Shown here piece after piece: positions 32,663 to 41,098 of a DNA stretch of 43,871 bases. The translations under genes were made by a program, and so were the position numbers. Under the pieces are notes generated by a model. That model was not told the origin of the DNA. It saw nothing but the letters and a program-made list of their open reading frames with translations, and made no database searches. The stretch's first letter is position 1. Every line of letters starts with the position of its first letter. Origin of the DNA: Acidobacteriota bacterium (lineage in GTDB: Bacteria > Acidobacteriota > Vicinamibacteria > Vicinamibacterales > UBA8438). Where the stretch lies: positions 1-43,871 of the forward strand of contig DQNS01000019.1 in NCBI GenBank assembly GCA_015659035.1, in the 5' to 3' direction.

Positions 32663-33942
32663 GACCTCCTACTCGCCAAGCCCGAGTCGGAGGCCGCCGC
32701 GACCTGCGGCGCCCCCGGGGCCCTCTCATCGCCGATCTGCAGCGACAGCTGATGCAGGAACAGCCCGACGTCGGTGACGATGCCGGCCGTCTGCGACGTC
32801 CCCCGGTCGGCCAGCTTGGTGACCACCGCCGGGTTGATGTCCACGCACACCACCCGGACCGACGCCGGCAACATGTTGCCAACACCGATGCTGTGGAGCA
32901 TCGTCGAGAGCATCAGGACCAGCTTGACGTCGCGCAGCAGCGCTCCATAGCGATCCTGCGCCTCGACCAGGTCCATCAGCGTGTCGGGAAGCGGACCGTC
33001 GTCGCGGATGCTGCCGGCCAGCACATAGGGCACCTGCTGGCTGATGACGTCGTACATGAGCCCCGAGCGCAGTCTCCCGTGCCGGACCGCCTCGCGGAGC
33101 CCGCCCATGCGGCAGATGACGTTGATCGCGCGCATGTGGTTTTTGTGGCCTCCTTCGACCGCGACCCCGGCATCGAGATCGACACCGAGCGAGGTTCCAA
33201 AGAACGCGTGCTCGACATCGTGCACCGCCAGCGCGTTCCCGGCCAGCAGCCCGTCCACCCAGCCCTGGCGCACCAGCTGGCTCAGATAGCCGCCGCCGCC
33301 GCTGTGCACGACCACCGGCCCGGCGACCACCACGATCCGACCACCGGTTGTCTTCACCTCACGCATCATCTGGACGACCCGCGCCACCCGCACCTCGACA
33401 CGTCGCTCGGTGGACACGTCGTTGGTCATGAAGGCGAAGCCGAGCCGGTCACGCTCCTGAAACTCCGGCGCCACCCGGACTCCGTCCATCCCGCAGACAA
33501 CCAGATCGCCACGCCGTACGTCGCGCAGCGTGCGACACACCGCGCGCCCCTCGCGCACCAGTACCACCGCGTCCATGCGCTGCCGCTCGACCGAGATCCA
33601 CCGCCCGCCGTGGTGGATCTCGGTGCGATGGTTGGTTGTCGAGTAGAAATCGTCCGGCACGAACCCGTCACCGGCCTCTTCCAGTCTGGCTTCCCGTTGC
33701 GGCCGGGCATGACACCCCAACGGCATCAGCTCCTCGAGTAGCTCGCGCAGGCCCTCACGGGTATCGGTGGTCACCCGCAGCTGCAGATGCGAAAACTCCT
33801 CGTTCGTGCGGCCGATCGTGAACTCCAGCACGTCGTACCGCGCGCCGCGCTCAATCACCTTGTCGAAGACCGACGTCAGGAGCCGGGAGTCGATCAGGTG
33901 ACCGTCGGCCTCGACGATCTCGCTGTAGGACCGGGGGGACAT
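32659..33942 (-). CDS. TIGR00300 (LOR/SDH-region) family protein, possible ornithine cyclodeaminase type
   Basis: A 427-residue protein of the family first named for its similarity to the lysine-oxoglutarate reductase/saccharopine dehydrogenase region. Members in archaea and the ArgZ/AgrE C-terminal domain in cyanobacteria have ornithine cyclodeaminase activity. The N-terminal small-molecule-binding domain (VEADGHLIDSRLLTSVFDKV, EEFSHLQLRV) and the Rossmann half (VVVAGPVVVHSGGGGYLSQL, LAGNALAVHDVEHAFFGTS, GGHKNHMRAINVI, VLAGSIRDDGPLPDTL) are intact. It lies inside a threonine/lysine operon, 16 bases after thrC and overlapping lysC by 4, so it may serve aspartate-family metabolism instead of proline formation. 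The exact reaction is not known from sequence. Confidence 0.8.
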   Translation of the reverse strand: MSPRSYSEIVEADGHLIDSRLLTSVFDKVIERGARYDVLEFTIGRTNEEFSHLQLRVTTDTREGLRELLEELMPLGCHARPQREARLEEAGDGFVPDDFYSTTNHRTEIHHGGRWISVERQRMDAVVLVREGRAVCRTLRDVRRGDLVVCGMDGVRVAPEFQERDRLGFAFMTNDVSTERRVEVRVARVVQMMREVKTTGGRIVVVAGPVVVHSGGGGYLSQLVRQGWVDGLLAGNALAVHDVEHAFFGTSLGVDLDAGVAVEGGHKNHMRAINVICRMGGLREAVRHGRLRSGLMYDVISQQVPYVLAGSIRDDGPLPDTLMDLVEAQDRYGALLRDVKLVLMLSTMLHSIGVGNMLPASVRVVCVDINPAVVTKLADRGTSQTAGIVTDVGLFLHQLSLQIGDERAPGAPQVAAASDSGLASRRS

Positions 33943-33958
33943 GACTCGATGCCAGCCG

Positions 33959-35212
33959 TCAGACCGATGTACGCGTGGCCGGCTGCTGCCCCGCCAGAAA
34001 CGCCTCGAACTCGCGCAGCGACCGCCCGAGCCGCGTCGGTTCCGGCAGCCGGTCCGCCATGACGTTCGAGGTCTTGTAGCCGTTGCCGGTGATGCAAACG
34101 ACGATCGATTCGTCTGTCGGAATCGTGCCCGCCTTCAACAAATTGATCGTCACGGCCAGTGTCGTGCCGCCGGCCGGCTCCGTGAAGATACCCTCCGTCC
34201 GCGCCAGCAGCTCGACCGCGTCAAGGATCTCCGTGTCGGTCGCCCGCGCGCCGGACCCGCCGCTCCCTCGAACCGTCTCCAGCACCTGATACCCATCGGC
34301 CGGATTCCCGATCGCGATCGACTTGGCGATCGTGTCCGGCTTCACCGGCTCAGGATGGGTCGCGCCGCTCTCCAGCGCGTTGATGACCGGGGAGCACCCG
34401 GCCGCCTGTGCGGCGTGGATCCGGGGCAGCTCGCCGGACGCCAGCCCAACCTCGCGCAGCTCCCGGAACGCCCGGCCAATTCGCGGCAACAGCGTCCCCC
34501 CAGCCACCGGGCAGACCACGTGCCGGGGATACCGCCAACCCAGCTGCTCGACGATCTCGAACCCGTAGGTCTTGGCACCCTCCGCGTAGTAGCTCCGGAG
34601 GTTGATGTTGGCGAACGCCCAGCCATACCGGTCCCCGACCTGCGTGCACAGCCGGTTGACGTCGTCGTAGCTCCCGTCGATGCCGACGACGTGCGGGCCG
34701 GCCACCGCTGATCCGAGAATCTTGCCCGGCTCCAGATTTTGCGGAATGAAGACGTAGCACGTCAGACCCAGGCGGGCCGAATGCGCCGCGACGCTGTTCC
34801 CGAGGTTGCCGGTCGAGGCGCATCCGAGCGTGTCGAACCCGAGCTCGAGCGCGCGGGTCGCCGCCACCGGCACGACGCGATCCTTGTAGGACAGGGTCGG
34901 ATGGTTGACCGAGTCGTCCTTGATATAGAGCTCCGTGACGCCCAGCGCCTCCCCGAGCCGGCCGGCCCGCACCAGCGGGGTCCATCCGGAGTCGAACCCG
35001 GTCCGCGGGCTGCCCGTGATCGGGAGGAGCTCGCGGTAGCGCCACAGGTTGCGCGGCCGGTCGGCGATCGCCTCGCGTGTCATCGTCCGGCGCACGGCCG
35101 CGTACTCGTAATACGCCTCCAGCGGCCCGAGACACTGGTCGCAGACATACAGCGCCTCGGCCGGAAACTCAGTCTTGCACATCGCACACCGCAGCCCTGC
35201 AAAGACAGTCAT
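33959..35212 (-). CDS. thrC: Threonine synthase
   Basis: ThrC converts O-phosphohomoserine to threonine with pyridoxal phosphate. The 417-residue protein has an N-terminal zinc-ribbon-like segment (CAMCKTEF with YVCDQCLG, two C-x-x-C pairs). The PLP lysine is in LSYKDRVVPV, followed by CASTGNLGNSVAAHSARLG (phosphate-binding region), and GGTLLPRIGRAFRE. This is the plant/archaeal-type shorter class, not the long E. coli type. Overlap with hom is 4 bases. Homoserine kinase (thrB), needed to make the substrate, is absent from this operon and window, so it must lie elsewhere or be replaced. Confidence 0.94.
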   Translation of the reverse strand: MTVFAGLRCAMCKTEFPAEALYVCDQCLGPLEAYYEYAAVRRTMTREAIADRPRNLWRYRELLPITGSPRTGFDSGWTPLVRAGRLGEALGVTELYIKDDSVNHPTLSYKDRVVPVAATRALELGFDTLGCASTGNLGNSVAAHSARLGLTCYVFIPQNLEPGKILGSAVAGPHVVGIDGSYDDVNRLCTQVGDRYGWAFANINLRSYYAEGAKTYGFEIVEQLGWRYPRHVVCPVAGGTLLPRIGRAFRELREVGLASGELPRIHAAQAAGCSPVINALESGATHPEPVKPDTIAKSIAIGNPADGYQVLETVRGSGGSGARATDTEILDAVELLARTEGIFTEPAGGTTLAVTINLLKAGTIPTDESIVVCITGNGYKTSNVMADRLPEPTRLGRSLREFEAFLAGQQPATRTSV

Positions 35213-36519
35213 GCCCGCCTCTCTCTCGCAGTGGCCCCGTTCGCCAGCATCGGCAACCAGAGCGGCGGCCGCACGTGAAAGTCGAACTCGTCGATGGCCC
35301 TCAGCGCCGCGGTCATCGCGGTGGAGCTACACGCCTCGAGCGTCATCACAAACGGGAGCTCGGCCTTCGACCACCCCGGCTCCTGCAGCACGGCGTCGAC
35401 GTTGATACCATGGCGCGCGAAAACGTCCCCCAGCGCCGCGATGACACCCGGACGGTCCACGATCATGAACCGGAGGTAGTGTGGCGCCTTGAACTCGCGG
35501 GTCACTGGTTGCGGCTCACCGCCCATCGGTAATGCGGCCTCGCGGGTCACCGGCGTCCCACGCGCGATCCCCAGCAGGTCCGAGACAACCGCCACCGCGG
35601 TGGGCTCTCCTCCAGCCCCGAACCCGGAGAACGCGGTCTCGCCACCGAACGTGCCATCGACGACCACGATGTTCTGGCTGCCACCGACCCGTCCCAGCGC
35701 CGACGTCTCGGGCACCAGGGCCGGGCGCACCGAGGCACGGATGCCCCCGGTGTCCGGCATCAACTCGGCGCGAGCCACCTGTCTGATCACGCACCCGAGG
35801 CGCTTCGCATACAGGAAGTCGACCGCCGCGATCGAGGAGATCGACCGCAGCGGGATATCCTCGACGCGCACGATGCGACCCAGCCCCACCGCGATCAAGA
35901 TCGCGAGCTTGGCCTGCGCGTCGAACCCGTCGACATCGGCCGTCGGGTCCGCCTCGGCGTAGCCGAGTCGCTGTGCGTCGGCCAGCGCCTCGGCGAAAGA
36001 CACCTGCTCGTGCTCCATCTCGGTGAGGATGTAGTTGCAGGTGCCGTTCAGGACGCCCTGGATCCGATACAAGCGGTCCCCGCACACGCCCTCTCGGAGA
36101 GCTCGGACGATCGGAATCCCCCCGGCCACCGCTGCCTCGAACAATAGATGCCGCCCTTGTTGCCCCGCCTGGGTCATCAGCTGCGCACCGGCATGCGCGA
36201 TCACCTGCTTGTTGGCCGTGACCACCGACTTGCCCGCCATCAGCGCCCGCTCGATCCATTCCCGCGCCGGCGACAGCCCGCCGATCAGCTCCACGACCAC
36301 GTCGACCGGGCTGTCGACCAGGTCGTCAAACGACTCCGTCCACACCACGTCCGGCGCCACCCAGTCGGCCTTCTTACGAGCGATGTTCCGGTTACAGACG
36401 TGCGTCAGCCGCAGACCCGGATGGGTGTCGGTTGAGAGGATGCGCGCGACCGCCTGTCCGACCGTCCCGAAGCCGGCAATCCCAACCGTGCAGCCGCGCT
36501 GGCCCGCCGATTCGCTCAT
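35209..36519 (-). CDS. hom: Homoserine dehydrogenase
   Basis: Hom reduces aspartate semialdehyde to homoserine. The 436-residue protein has the NAD(P)-binding start (VGIAGFGTVGQAVARIL). The substrate domain follows (ANKQVIAHAG, LLFEAAVAGGIPIVRAL, LNGTCNYILTEME, GYAEADPTADVDGFDAQAKLAIL). A C-terminal ACT domain (about 345-420; RFMIVDRPGVIAALGDVFARHGINVDAV) is typical of threonine feedback. ATG 36519 is chosen, with GAGGGGG upstream; a GTG two codons earlier is possible. It is the first structural gene of the operon and lies directly behind the leader-peptide attenuator at 36541-36680. Confidence 0.96.
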   Translation of the reverse strand: MSESAGQRGCTVGIAGFGTVGQAVARILSTDTHPGLRLTHVCNRNIARKKADWVAPDVVWTESFDDLVDSPVDVVVELIGGLSPAREWIERALMAGKSVVTANKQVIAHAGAQLMTQAGQQGRHLLFEAAVAGGIPIVRALREGVCGDRLYRIQGVLNGTCNYILTEMEHEQVSFAEALADAQRLGYAEADPTADVDGFDAQAKLAILIAVGLGRIVRVEDIPLRSISSIAAVDFLYAKRLGCVIRQVARAELMPDTGGIRASVRPALVPETSALGRVGGSQNIVVVDGTFGGETAFSGFGAGGEPTAVAVVSDLLGIARGTPVTREAALPMGGEPQPVTREFKAPHYLRFMIVDRPGVIAALGDVFARHGINVDAVLQEPGWSKAELPFVMTLEACSSTAMTAALRAIDEFDFHVRPPLWLPMLANGATARERRA

Positions 36520-36540
36520 GGGCACCGCCCCCTCGCCCTC

Positions 36541-36575
36541 AAAAAAAAAGCCATCATCCGTGTGCGGATGATGGC
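36541..36575 (-). terminator. Intrinsic terminator of the hom leader (attenuator)
   Basis: On the minus strand GCCATCATCCG and CGGATGATGGC form a perfect 11 bp stem with loop CACA, followed by nine T residues. It lies between the leader peptide and hom, 22 bases before the hom ATG. A competing antiterminator pairs 36607-36616 with 36564-36573. Confidence 0.9.
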
Positions 36576-36606
36576 CTCGTCTGCCTCTGCTGTTGGCTGT
36601 CAGCTA

Positions 36607-36616
36607 CATCACCCGC
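36607..36616 (-). promoter_or_regulatory. Antiterminator 5' arm in the hom leader
   Basis: GCGGGTGATG (minus strand) can pair with CATCATCCGC at 36573-36564, the left half of the terminator, over 10 base pairs with one G-U pair. The leader stop codon TGA lies inside this arm. A ribosome at the stop would cover it and allow termination; one stalled earlier would free it. Confidence 0.7.
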
Positions 36617-36680
36617 TGTGCCCGCGCGTCGCGGGCGCAATGGTGGAAACCGTCGGGTGCACGATCGTCATCGCTCGCAT
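36609..36680 (-). CDS. Threonine/isoleucine-rich leader peptide of the hom operon
   Basis: A 23-residue frame beginning MRAMTIVHPTVSTIAPAT. It has four Thr (residues 5, 10, 13, 18), two Ile and two Val codons, with the TI and TVSTI clusters placed before the stop. This is the same logic as the E. coli thrL peptide, which is rich in Thr and Ile. A second in-frame ATG lies at codon 4. No strong ribosome-binding site is visible. It is too short for standard gene calling. A GCCCGCG/CGCGGGC hairpin (36620-36636) inside the frame could pause polymerase so that the ribosome keeps pace. Coding potential is inferred from position, composition and the attenuator behind it. Confidence 0.75.
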   Translation of the reverse strand: MRAMTIVHPTVSTIAPATRGHSG

Positions 36681-36717
36681 GCTTGATACACGTGCGCAGC
36701 GCGCACAAACCCGTAAG

Positions 36718-36747
36718 TGTATACCCTGTAATCCCGCGCCAAGTCAA
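36718..36747 (-). promoter_or_regulatory. Sigma-70-type promoter of the hom-thrC operon
   Basis: On the minus strand TTGACT (36742-36747) and TATACA (36718-36723) are separated by 18 bases. The predicted start is about 30 bases before the leader peptide, giving a leader of roughly 190 bases to hom. Confidence 0.72.
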
Positions 36748-36819
36748 CCAGTGGCCCGCATGGGCAGTCGACGGCACTCAGTGGCCCCTACGGACCACGC
36801 GGGACCCGGTTGACACCCG

Positions 36820-36996
36820 TTAGGGTCCGGTCAAGAATAATTCGTGGGCGTCGCGATCGACCGCGCACGACCCCAGTAAGGCGCGAGGAGGGAACATACA
36901 GGCAGTATTCAACCCCCGTAAGGAATGGTCCAGCGCCGGCCTTTACGGGATGGATCGGCGACCAGACAAGTGAAGTTATTCTTGACCGGGCCCTAA
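36820..36996 (+). mobile_element. Family B MITE-like element, copy B3
   Basis: Well-preserved ends: TTAGGGTCCGGTCAAGAATA at the left and TTATTCTTGACCGGGCCCTA plus A at the right. The interior shares GTAAGGCGCGAGGAGGGAAC, ATACAGGCAGTATTC and TTTACGGGATGGATCGGCG with B2. It lies between divergent hom and murQ, 48 bases before murQ. The right end contains TTGACC pointing at murQ. Confidence 0.82.
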
Positions 36997-37044
36997 GGCC
37001 GAGAAGTAGCATCCCGCAACCTGCCATCCGGTGGCCGGCTCGCC

Positions 37045-37986
37045 ATGCACAATCGTTCCAAGTGGCAGTCCCTGCCCACGGAAGCGATCAATCCGAACAC
37101 GCTGTCGATGGACCAGGCGTCCACCGAGGAGATCATCGATCTGATGCTCCAGGAGGACCGCAAGACCGTCACCGCGGTGCAGCGCGAGAAGGAGCGGATC
37201 GGGATCGGCGCCGAGCTCATCACGCAGTCGTTCAGAACGGGGGGACGACTGGTGTTCGTCGGCGCTGGCACGAGTGGGCGTCTCGGGGTGCTCGAGGCGG
37301 CCGAGATGCTCCCGACATTCGGGACACCACCGCGTCTCGTCCAGGCCGTCATGGCGGGCGGGCGCGACGCCTTTTTCAAACCGCGCGAGGGCGCCGAGGA
37401 CAACTTCGAAGAGGGCGGTCGCGCGGTGGGTCGACTACGGCTGACCAGCAAGGACGTGCTGATTGGGGTGTCGGCCAGCGGTATGACACAGTTCGTGCGC
37501 GGCGCGCTGACCCGGGCACGCCGCACCGGCGTGAAGATCATCTTCGTCACCTGCTGGCCGGGCACCGAGCTGCAGACGTTCGTCGATGTCATCATCGCGC
37601 CGGCGGTCGGACCGGAGGTGATCGCCGGTTCCACCCGCTTGAAGGCTGGCAGCGCTACAAAGATGGTGCTCAATATGTTGACCACGATTTCGATGGTCCA
37701 CATCGGAAAGACCTACGGCAACCTGATGGTCGACATGCAGACCGGCTCCGAGCAACGCCGGGACCGAGCGCGTAGCATCATCACGATGGTGACCGGGCTC
37801 GACTTCGACGCCGCGGGCGTCCTGCTGCGGCGGGCGCGCTGGAACGTGAAGGTCGCGATTGTGATGGAGAAGACCGGTGACACCTACGCCAAGGCACTCA
37901 CCCGTCTCAAGCGCGCCGGCGACTCGGTGCGTCACGCCATCGGGGAAGACGTCGAACCGCGTCTCCGGGAGCGTCTCTCGCGTTGA
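37045..37986 (+). CDS. murQ: N-acetylmuramic acid 6-phosphate etherase
   Basis: MurQ removes the lactyl ether from MurNAc-6-phosphate, giving GlcNAc-6-phosphate during cell-wall recycling. The 313-residue protein shows the family core: NPNTLSMDQASTEEIIDLML, the SIS-domain loop VFVGAGTSGRLGVLEAAEM, FGTPPRLVQAVMAGG, EGAEDNFEEG, VLIGVSASGMTQFV, and the C-terminal PEVIAGSTRLKAGSATKMVLNM with KTYGNLMVDM. It is slightly longer than the average at the C-terminus. The next gene starts 7 bases after its stop, and the following genes include a muramidase-like glycosidase and two symporters. MurK/AnmK-type kinases were not found in the window. Confidence 0.95.
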   Translation: MHNRSKWQSLPTEAINPNTLSMDQASTEEIIDLMLQEDRKTVTAVQREKERIGIGAELITQSFRTGGRLVFVGAGTSGRLGVLEAAEMLPTFGTPPRLVQAVMAGGRDAFFKPREGAEDNFEEGGRAVGRLRLTSKDVLIGVSASGMTQFVRGALTRARRTGVKIIFVTCWPGTELQTFVDVIIAPAVGPEVIAGSTRLKAGSATKMVLNMLTTISMVHIGKTYGNLMVDMQTGSEQRRDRARSIITMVTGLDFDAAGVLLRRARWNVKVAIVMEKTGDTYAKALTRLKRAGDSVRHAIGEDVEPRLRERLSR

Positions 37987-37993
37987 GGGCCCG

Positions 37994-39229
37994 ATGAGCA
38001 TCTGTGAGGGTCGGCGGTCGACACGACTGGCGCTCGTCGCCGGCGTGCTCACGGTGTGCCTCACGCCCCGACCCGTCCACGCCGCCGGCGCAGACGTCAC
38101 CGGACTCTGGGTGCATCAGACCGCGCTGGTCTCGGCGGACTCCATCGACCGACTGGTGCAGGAGGCGTCCGACGCCGGCTTTACGACACTGCTGGTCGAG
38201 ATGCCCGGCGCACCCGGGCCCTCCGCCCGCCCCGGTCCCCAACCGCGTGGGAGACGGTCCCGCGCGTTCGACCGCGTCCGGACCCTGCTCACCGCTGCAC
38301 ACCGACAGGGTCTGGACGTGCATGCCTGGGTCCAGACCACCCTGGTCGCCACGACCGGCAATCTGCCGACCTCGCGCAGCCATCTCATTCACCAGCACCC
38401 GGAGTGGCTGATGGTCCCGCGCGCGCTGACAGCCGAGCTCGCCCGACTCGACGTGCACAGCCCGACCTACCTCACGACGCTGGACCAGTGGGCCCGGCAG
38501 CACCCCGACGAGATGGACGGGCTCTACCTGTCACCGATCATTCCCGAGGCGGCCGCCGACGCGGCCGACAGGCTGGCGGAGCTGCTGACACGGTATCCAT
38601 TCGACGGGGTGCACCTGGACTCGGCACAGTTTCCCAGCAGTGACTTCGACTACGCCCGGGGTGCCGTCGCGCTGTTTCGTAACGAGGTCGCGCCGTCCCT
38701 GACGAGTGAGGAACGACGTCGCTTGGACGGTCGGGCGACGATCGACCCACTGACCTACCCCGACGCCTTCCCAATCCAGTGGAGCCGGTTCCGGCGCTCG
38801 CGGGTCACGGCACTCGTCGCGCGGCTCGGGTCCGTCGTGCGTCGGCAGCGACCCGGGGCACGGGTCGGTGTCTCGGTCGTCGCCGACCCGGACGAAGCGC
38901 TCGGACGCCGGCTGCAAGACTGGCGGGCGTGGGCCGAGGTCGGGTTCATCGACATCGCCTGTCTCCGGCCGGGGGTCGAGACCGCGGACGACTTCGAACG
39001 TCAGCTCCGCTCAGCGCGTCAGCTCGCCGGCGTCGTGGAGCTCTGGGCGGGGATCGGGGCGCGCTGGCTCTCGCCGCTGGAGACCTTCGACCGCATCCGG
39101 ACGGCCCACCGCGTCGGCATCGACGGGATCATGGTCTGGTCGTACGACAGCGTGACCGACCCAACACAGCACCCGCCCGGTCACCTGCAGCAGATCGGCC
39201 TCGCGCTGGCGACGGTCCCCACCCGGTAG
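37994..39229 (+). CDS. Exported GHL10-type glycosidase (DigH/YddW-like)
   Basis: A 411-residue protein with a cleavable signal peptide (RLALVAGVLTVCLTPRPVHAAG), so it acts in the periplasm. The mature part starts DVTGLWVHQTALVSADSIDRL, the typical opening strand of glycosyl-hydrolase-like family 10 (DUF187). A middle block PFDGVHLDSAQFPSSDFDYA corresponds to the DGIHLDYxRYP motif that carries a catalytic acid. The C-terminus has MVWSYDSVTD. E. coli DigH (YddW) of this family cleaves denuded peptidoglycan glycan strands. Being only 7 bases after murQ, it probably releases the sugars that MurQ handles after import. Active-site assignment is by pattern only. Confidence 0.82.
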   Translation: MSICEGRRSTRLALVAGVLTVCLTPRPVHAAGADVTGLWVHQTALVSADSIDRLVQEASDAGFTTLLVEMPGAPGPSARPGPQPRGRRSRAFDRVRTLLTAAHRQGLDVHAWVQTTLVATTGNLPTSRSHLIHQHPEWLMVPRALTAELARLDVHSPTYLTTLDQWARQHPDEMDGLYLSPIIPEAAADAADRLAELLTRYPFDGVHLDSAQFPSSDFDYARGAVALFRNEVAPSLTSEERRRLDGRATIDPLTYPDAFPIQWSRFRRSRVTALVARLGSVVRRQRPGARVGVSVVADPDEALGRRLQDWRAWAEVGFIDIACLRPGVETADDFERQLRSARQLAGVVELWAGIGARWLSPLETFDRIRTAHRVGIDGIMVWSYDSVTDPTQHPPGHLQQIGLALATVPTR

Positions 39230-39299
39230 GACCTGGCCCGTGGGGGGCGGAATCAAGTGTGGAACCGGCGCCGCGTGCGGCGGCTGCCGGCGATCGTGT

Positions 39300-39412
39300 G
39301 ACGATGCGCCTTGAACGGAAGCTGGCGAAGCCCACCAGCCTCTCCTGTCTCCCGCCTCGGCCAAGGCTACGGCGGACCGGCCTGCCTCCTGTCTCCTGTC
39401 TCCTCTGGTACG
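39300..39412. repeat. Family E-related intergenic repeat
   Basis: GAAGCTGGCGAAGCCCACCA, CTCTCCTGTCTCCC, CCTCGGCCAAGGCTACGGCG and CTCCTGTCTCCTGTCTCCTC. The GAAGC-GGCGAAGCCC plus CTCCTGTCT order resembles 30250-30290. It fills most of the 192-base spacer before the first symporter gene. Confidence 0.5.
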
Positions 39413-39421
39413 CCACGTCAC

Positions 39422-40936
39422 ATGGGCGCGTTTGATCTCGCGGTGCTCGGGGCGTATGTCGGCGGCACGGTGTGGCTCGGCCTCGCGCTCTCCCGCGGTC
39501 AGTCCACCGTCCGGGACTACTTCACCAGCGGCCGGCGAGCGCCGTGGGGTGTGGTCATGGCCTCGATCGTCGCCACCGAGACCAGCACGGTGACGGTCGT
39601 CAGCCTACCGGGGTTCGCTTTCGGCACCGATCTGACCTTCCTGCAACTGGTGCTCGGCTACCTCGTCGGGCGCGTCGTCGTCACGTTCTTGTTCATCCCC
39701 GGCTACTTTCGCGGCGAGTACCTGACCGCCTACCAGGTGCTGGCGGAGCGATTCGGCGGAGGCGTGGGGCGTCTGGCGGCCACGATCTTTCTCGCGACAC
39801 GCAACCTGGCGGACGGGTTCCGGCTGTTCGCCACCGGGCTCGTGCTCGGGGCCGTGCTGCTGACGTGGCCCGGCGCCCGGGCCACCGCCACGACGCTGGC
39901 ACCCGGGCTCGACCCGACCACCACGGTGATGACGGTCTCGGTGCTCCTGCTGGGCGTGATCACGATCGCCTACACCTATCTCGGCGGGATGACGGCGGTG
40001 CTCTGGACAGATCTGCTGCAGCTGATGGTCTACGTGGGCGGGTCGGTGGTCGCCGCGGTGGTGTTGCTCGACCTGATTCCGGGCGGTTGGAGCGAGGTCG
40101 TCGAGACCGGGTCGGCAGCCGGCCGGTTTCGGCTATTTGACTTCACCTGGGACCTCGACCGCAGCTACACCTTCTGGTCGGGTCTGGTCGGCGGGGCCTG
40201 TCTGACCGTCTCTACCCACGGCACCGACCAGCTCATCGTGCAGCGTTATCTGTGCAGCCGATCGCCACGCGACGCCAGCAAAGCACTGTTGTGGAGCGGG
40301 GTGGTGGTGCTCGGGCAGTTCCTGCTGTTCCTGATCATCGGGGTGATGCTCTACGTGTACTACACCGGCTACAATCCGGAGACGCTCGCGACGCTGTCCA
40401 CCGGCGGGGTGCTCCAGACCGACCGGATCTTCCCCACGTTCATCGTTACCCAGCTCCCGTCCGGCCTCCGCGGACTGGTGGTCGCGTCGATTTTCGCCGC
40501 GGCCATGTCCACCCTGTCCTCGTCGCTCAACGCGTCTGCCTCCTGCATCGTGGCAGACTTCTACATCCCGGCCACGCGGCATCAACGGTCGCCGCGCCAC
40601 TATCTCGCCGTCGCCCGACGCGCCACCCTTGGCTGGGGCCTTGTGCAGATCCTGGTGGCGTTCGCCGCCATCCGTCTGTCGGGCCGCATCGTCGACGAAG
40701 TGCTGGGGATCTCCTCGTTCACGAACGGGCTCATCCTCGGCATTTTTCTGCTCGGTCTCGCTGGCTATCGGCGGCACACGACGGCCTATACCGGGATCGC
40801 CGTCGGCGCAGGGGTCATGCTGGGGATCCGGTTGCTGACCGCCGTGTCCTGGCAGTGGTACGTGCTGGTCGGCGCCACCGCCACCTTCGCCGCCGGCTGG
40901 GTCGCCGACCGCGTGAGGGAGACACAGTCCAGTTAG
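39422..40936 (+). CDS. Sodium:solute symporter (SSS family)
   Basis: A 504-residue inner-membrane transporter with about 13 hydrophobic segments. It has features of the SSS family: [22 protein letters not shown] in helix 1-2, [22 protein letters not shown] (the family's G-G-x-x-A-V-x-x-T-D-x-x-Q signature), [26 protein letters not shown], and [25 protein letters not shown] with the conserved S-T-x-S-S-x-x-N region. The substrate cannot be read from sequence. In Tannerella forsythia an SSS-type transporter (MurT) encoded with murK and murQ imports MurNAc, and this gene lies two genes after murQ, so an amino-sugar or muropeptide substrate is a fair guess. ATG 39422 is the start that fits the family. 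Confidence 0.9.
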   Translation: MGAFDLAVLGAYVGGTVWLGLALSRGQSTVRDYFTSGRRAPWGVVMASIVATETSTVTVVSLPGFAFGTDLTFLQLVLGYLVGRVVVTFLFIPGYFRGEYLTAYQVLAERFGGGVGRLAATIFLATRNLADGFRLFATGLVLGAVLLTWPGARATATTLAPGLDPTTTVMTVSVLLLGVITIAYTYLGGMTAVLWTDLLQLMVYVGGSVVAAVVLLDLIPGGWSEVVETGSAAGRFRLFDFTWDLDRSYTFWSGLVGGACLTVSTHGTDQLIVQRYLCSRSPRDASKALLWSGVVVLGQFLLFLIIGVMLYVYYTGYNPETLATLSTGGVLQTDRIFPTFIVTQLPSGLRGLVVASIFAAAMSTLSSSLNASASCIVADFYIPATRHQRSPRHYLAVARRATLGWGLVQILVAFAAIRLSGRIVDEVLGISSFTNGLILGIFLLGLAGYRRHTTAYTGIAVGAGVMLGIRLLTAVSWQWYVLVGATATFAAGWVADRVRETQSS

Positions 40937-41071
40937 CTTCCGACCCCGGCTTCCGGCCCTCCTGGTCCGCCACGCCCCCGGCAGCCAGCCACAGCCAGTC
41001 GGCGCCGGCTCGGCAGCTCTTCGAGGACCGGACTGGTTCCAACCGTCTGCGCGGACTCGCGTAGAATCAAG

Positions 41072-41098
41072 GTCATGTTGCCCTCAGGACATGTCTAG
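41072..41098 (+). repeat. Family A partial copy A4 at a gene start
   Basis: GTCATGTTGCCCTCAGGACA then TGTCTAG matches the right half of A1 and A3 (ATGTYACCCT-N-GGAGATGTCTAG). The left arm is absent. The ATG inside GGACATGTCTAG is the start codon of the serine hydrolase gene. Confidence 0.55.
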
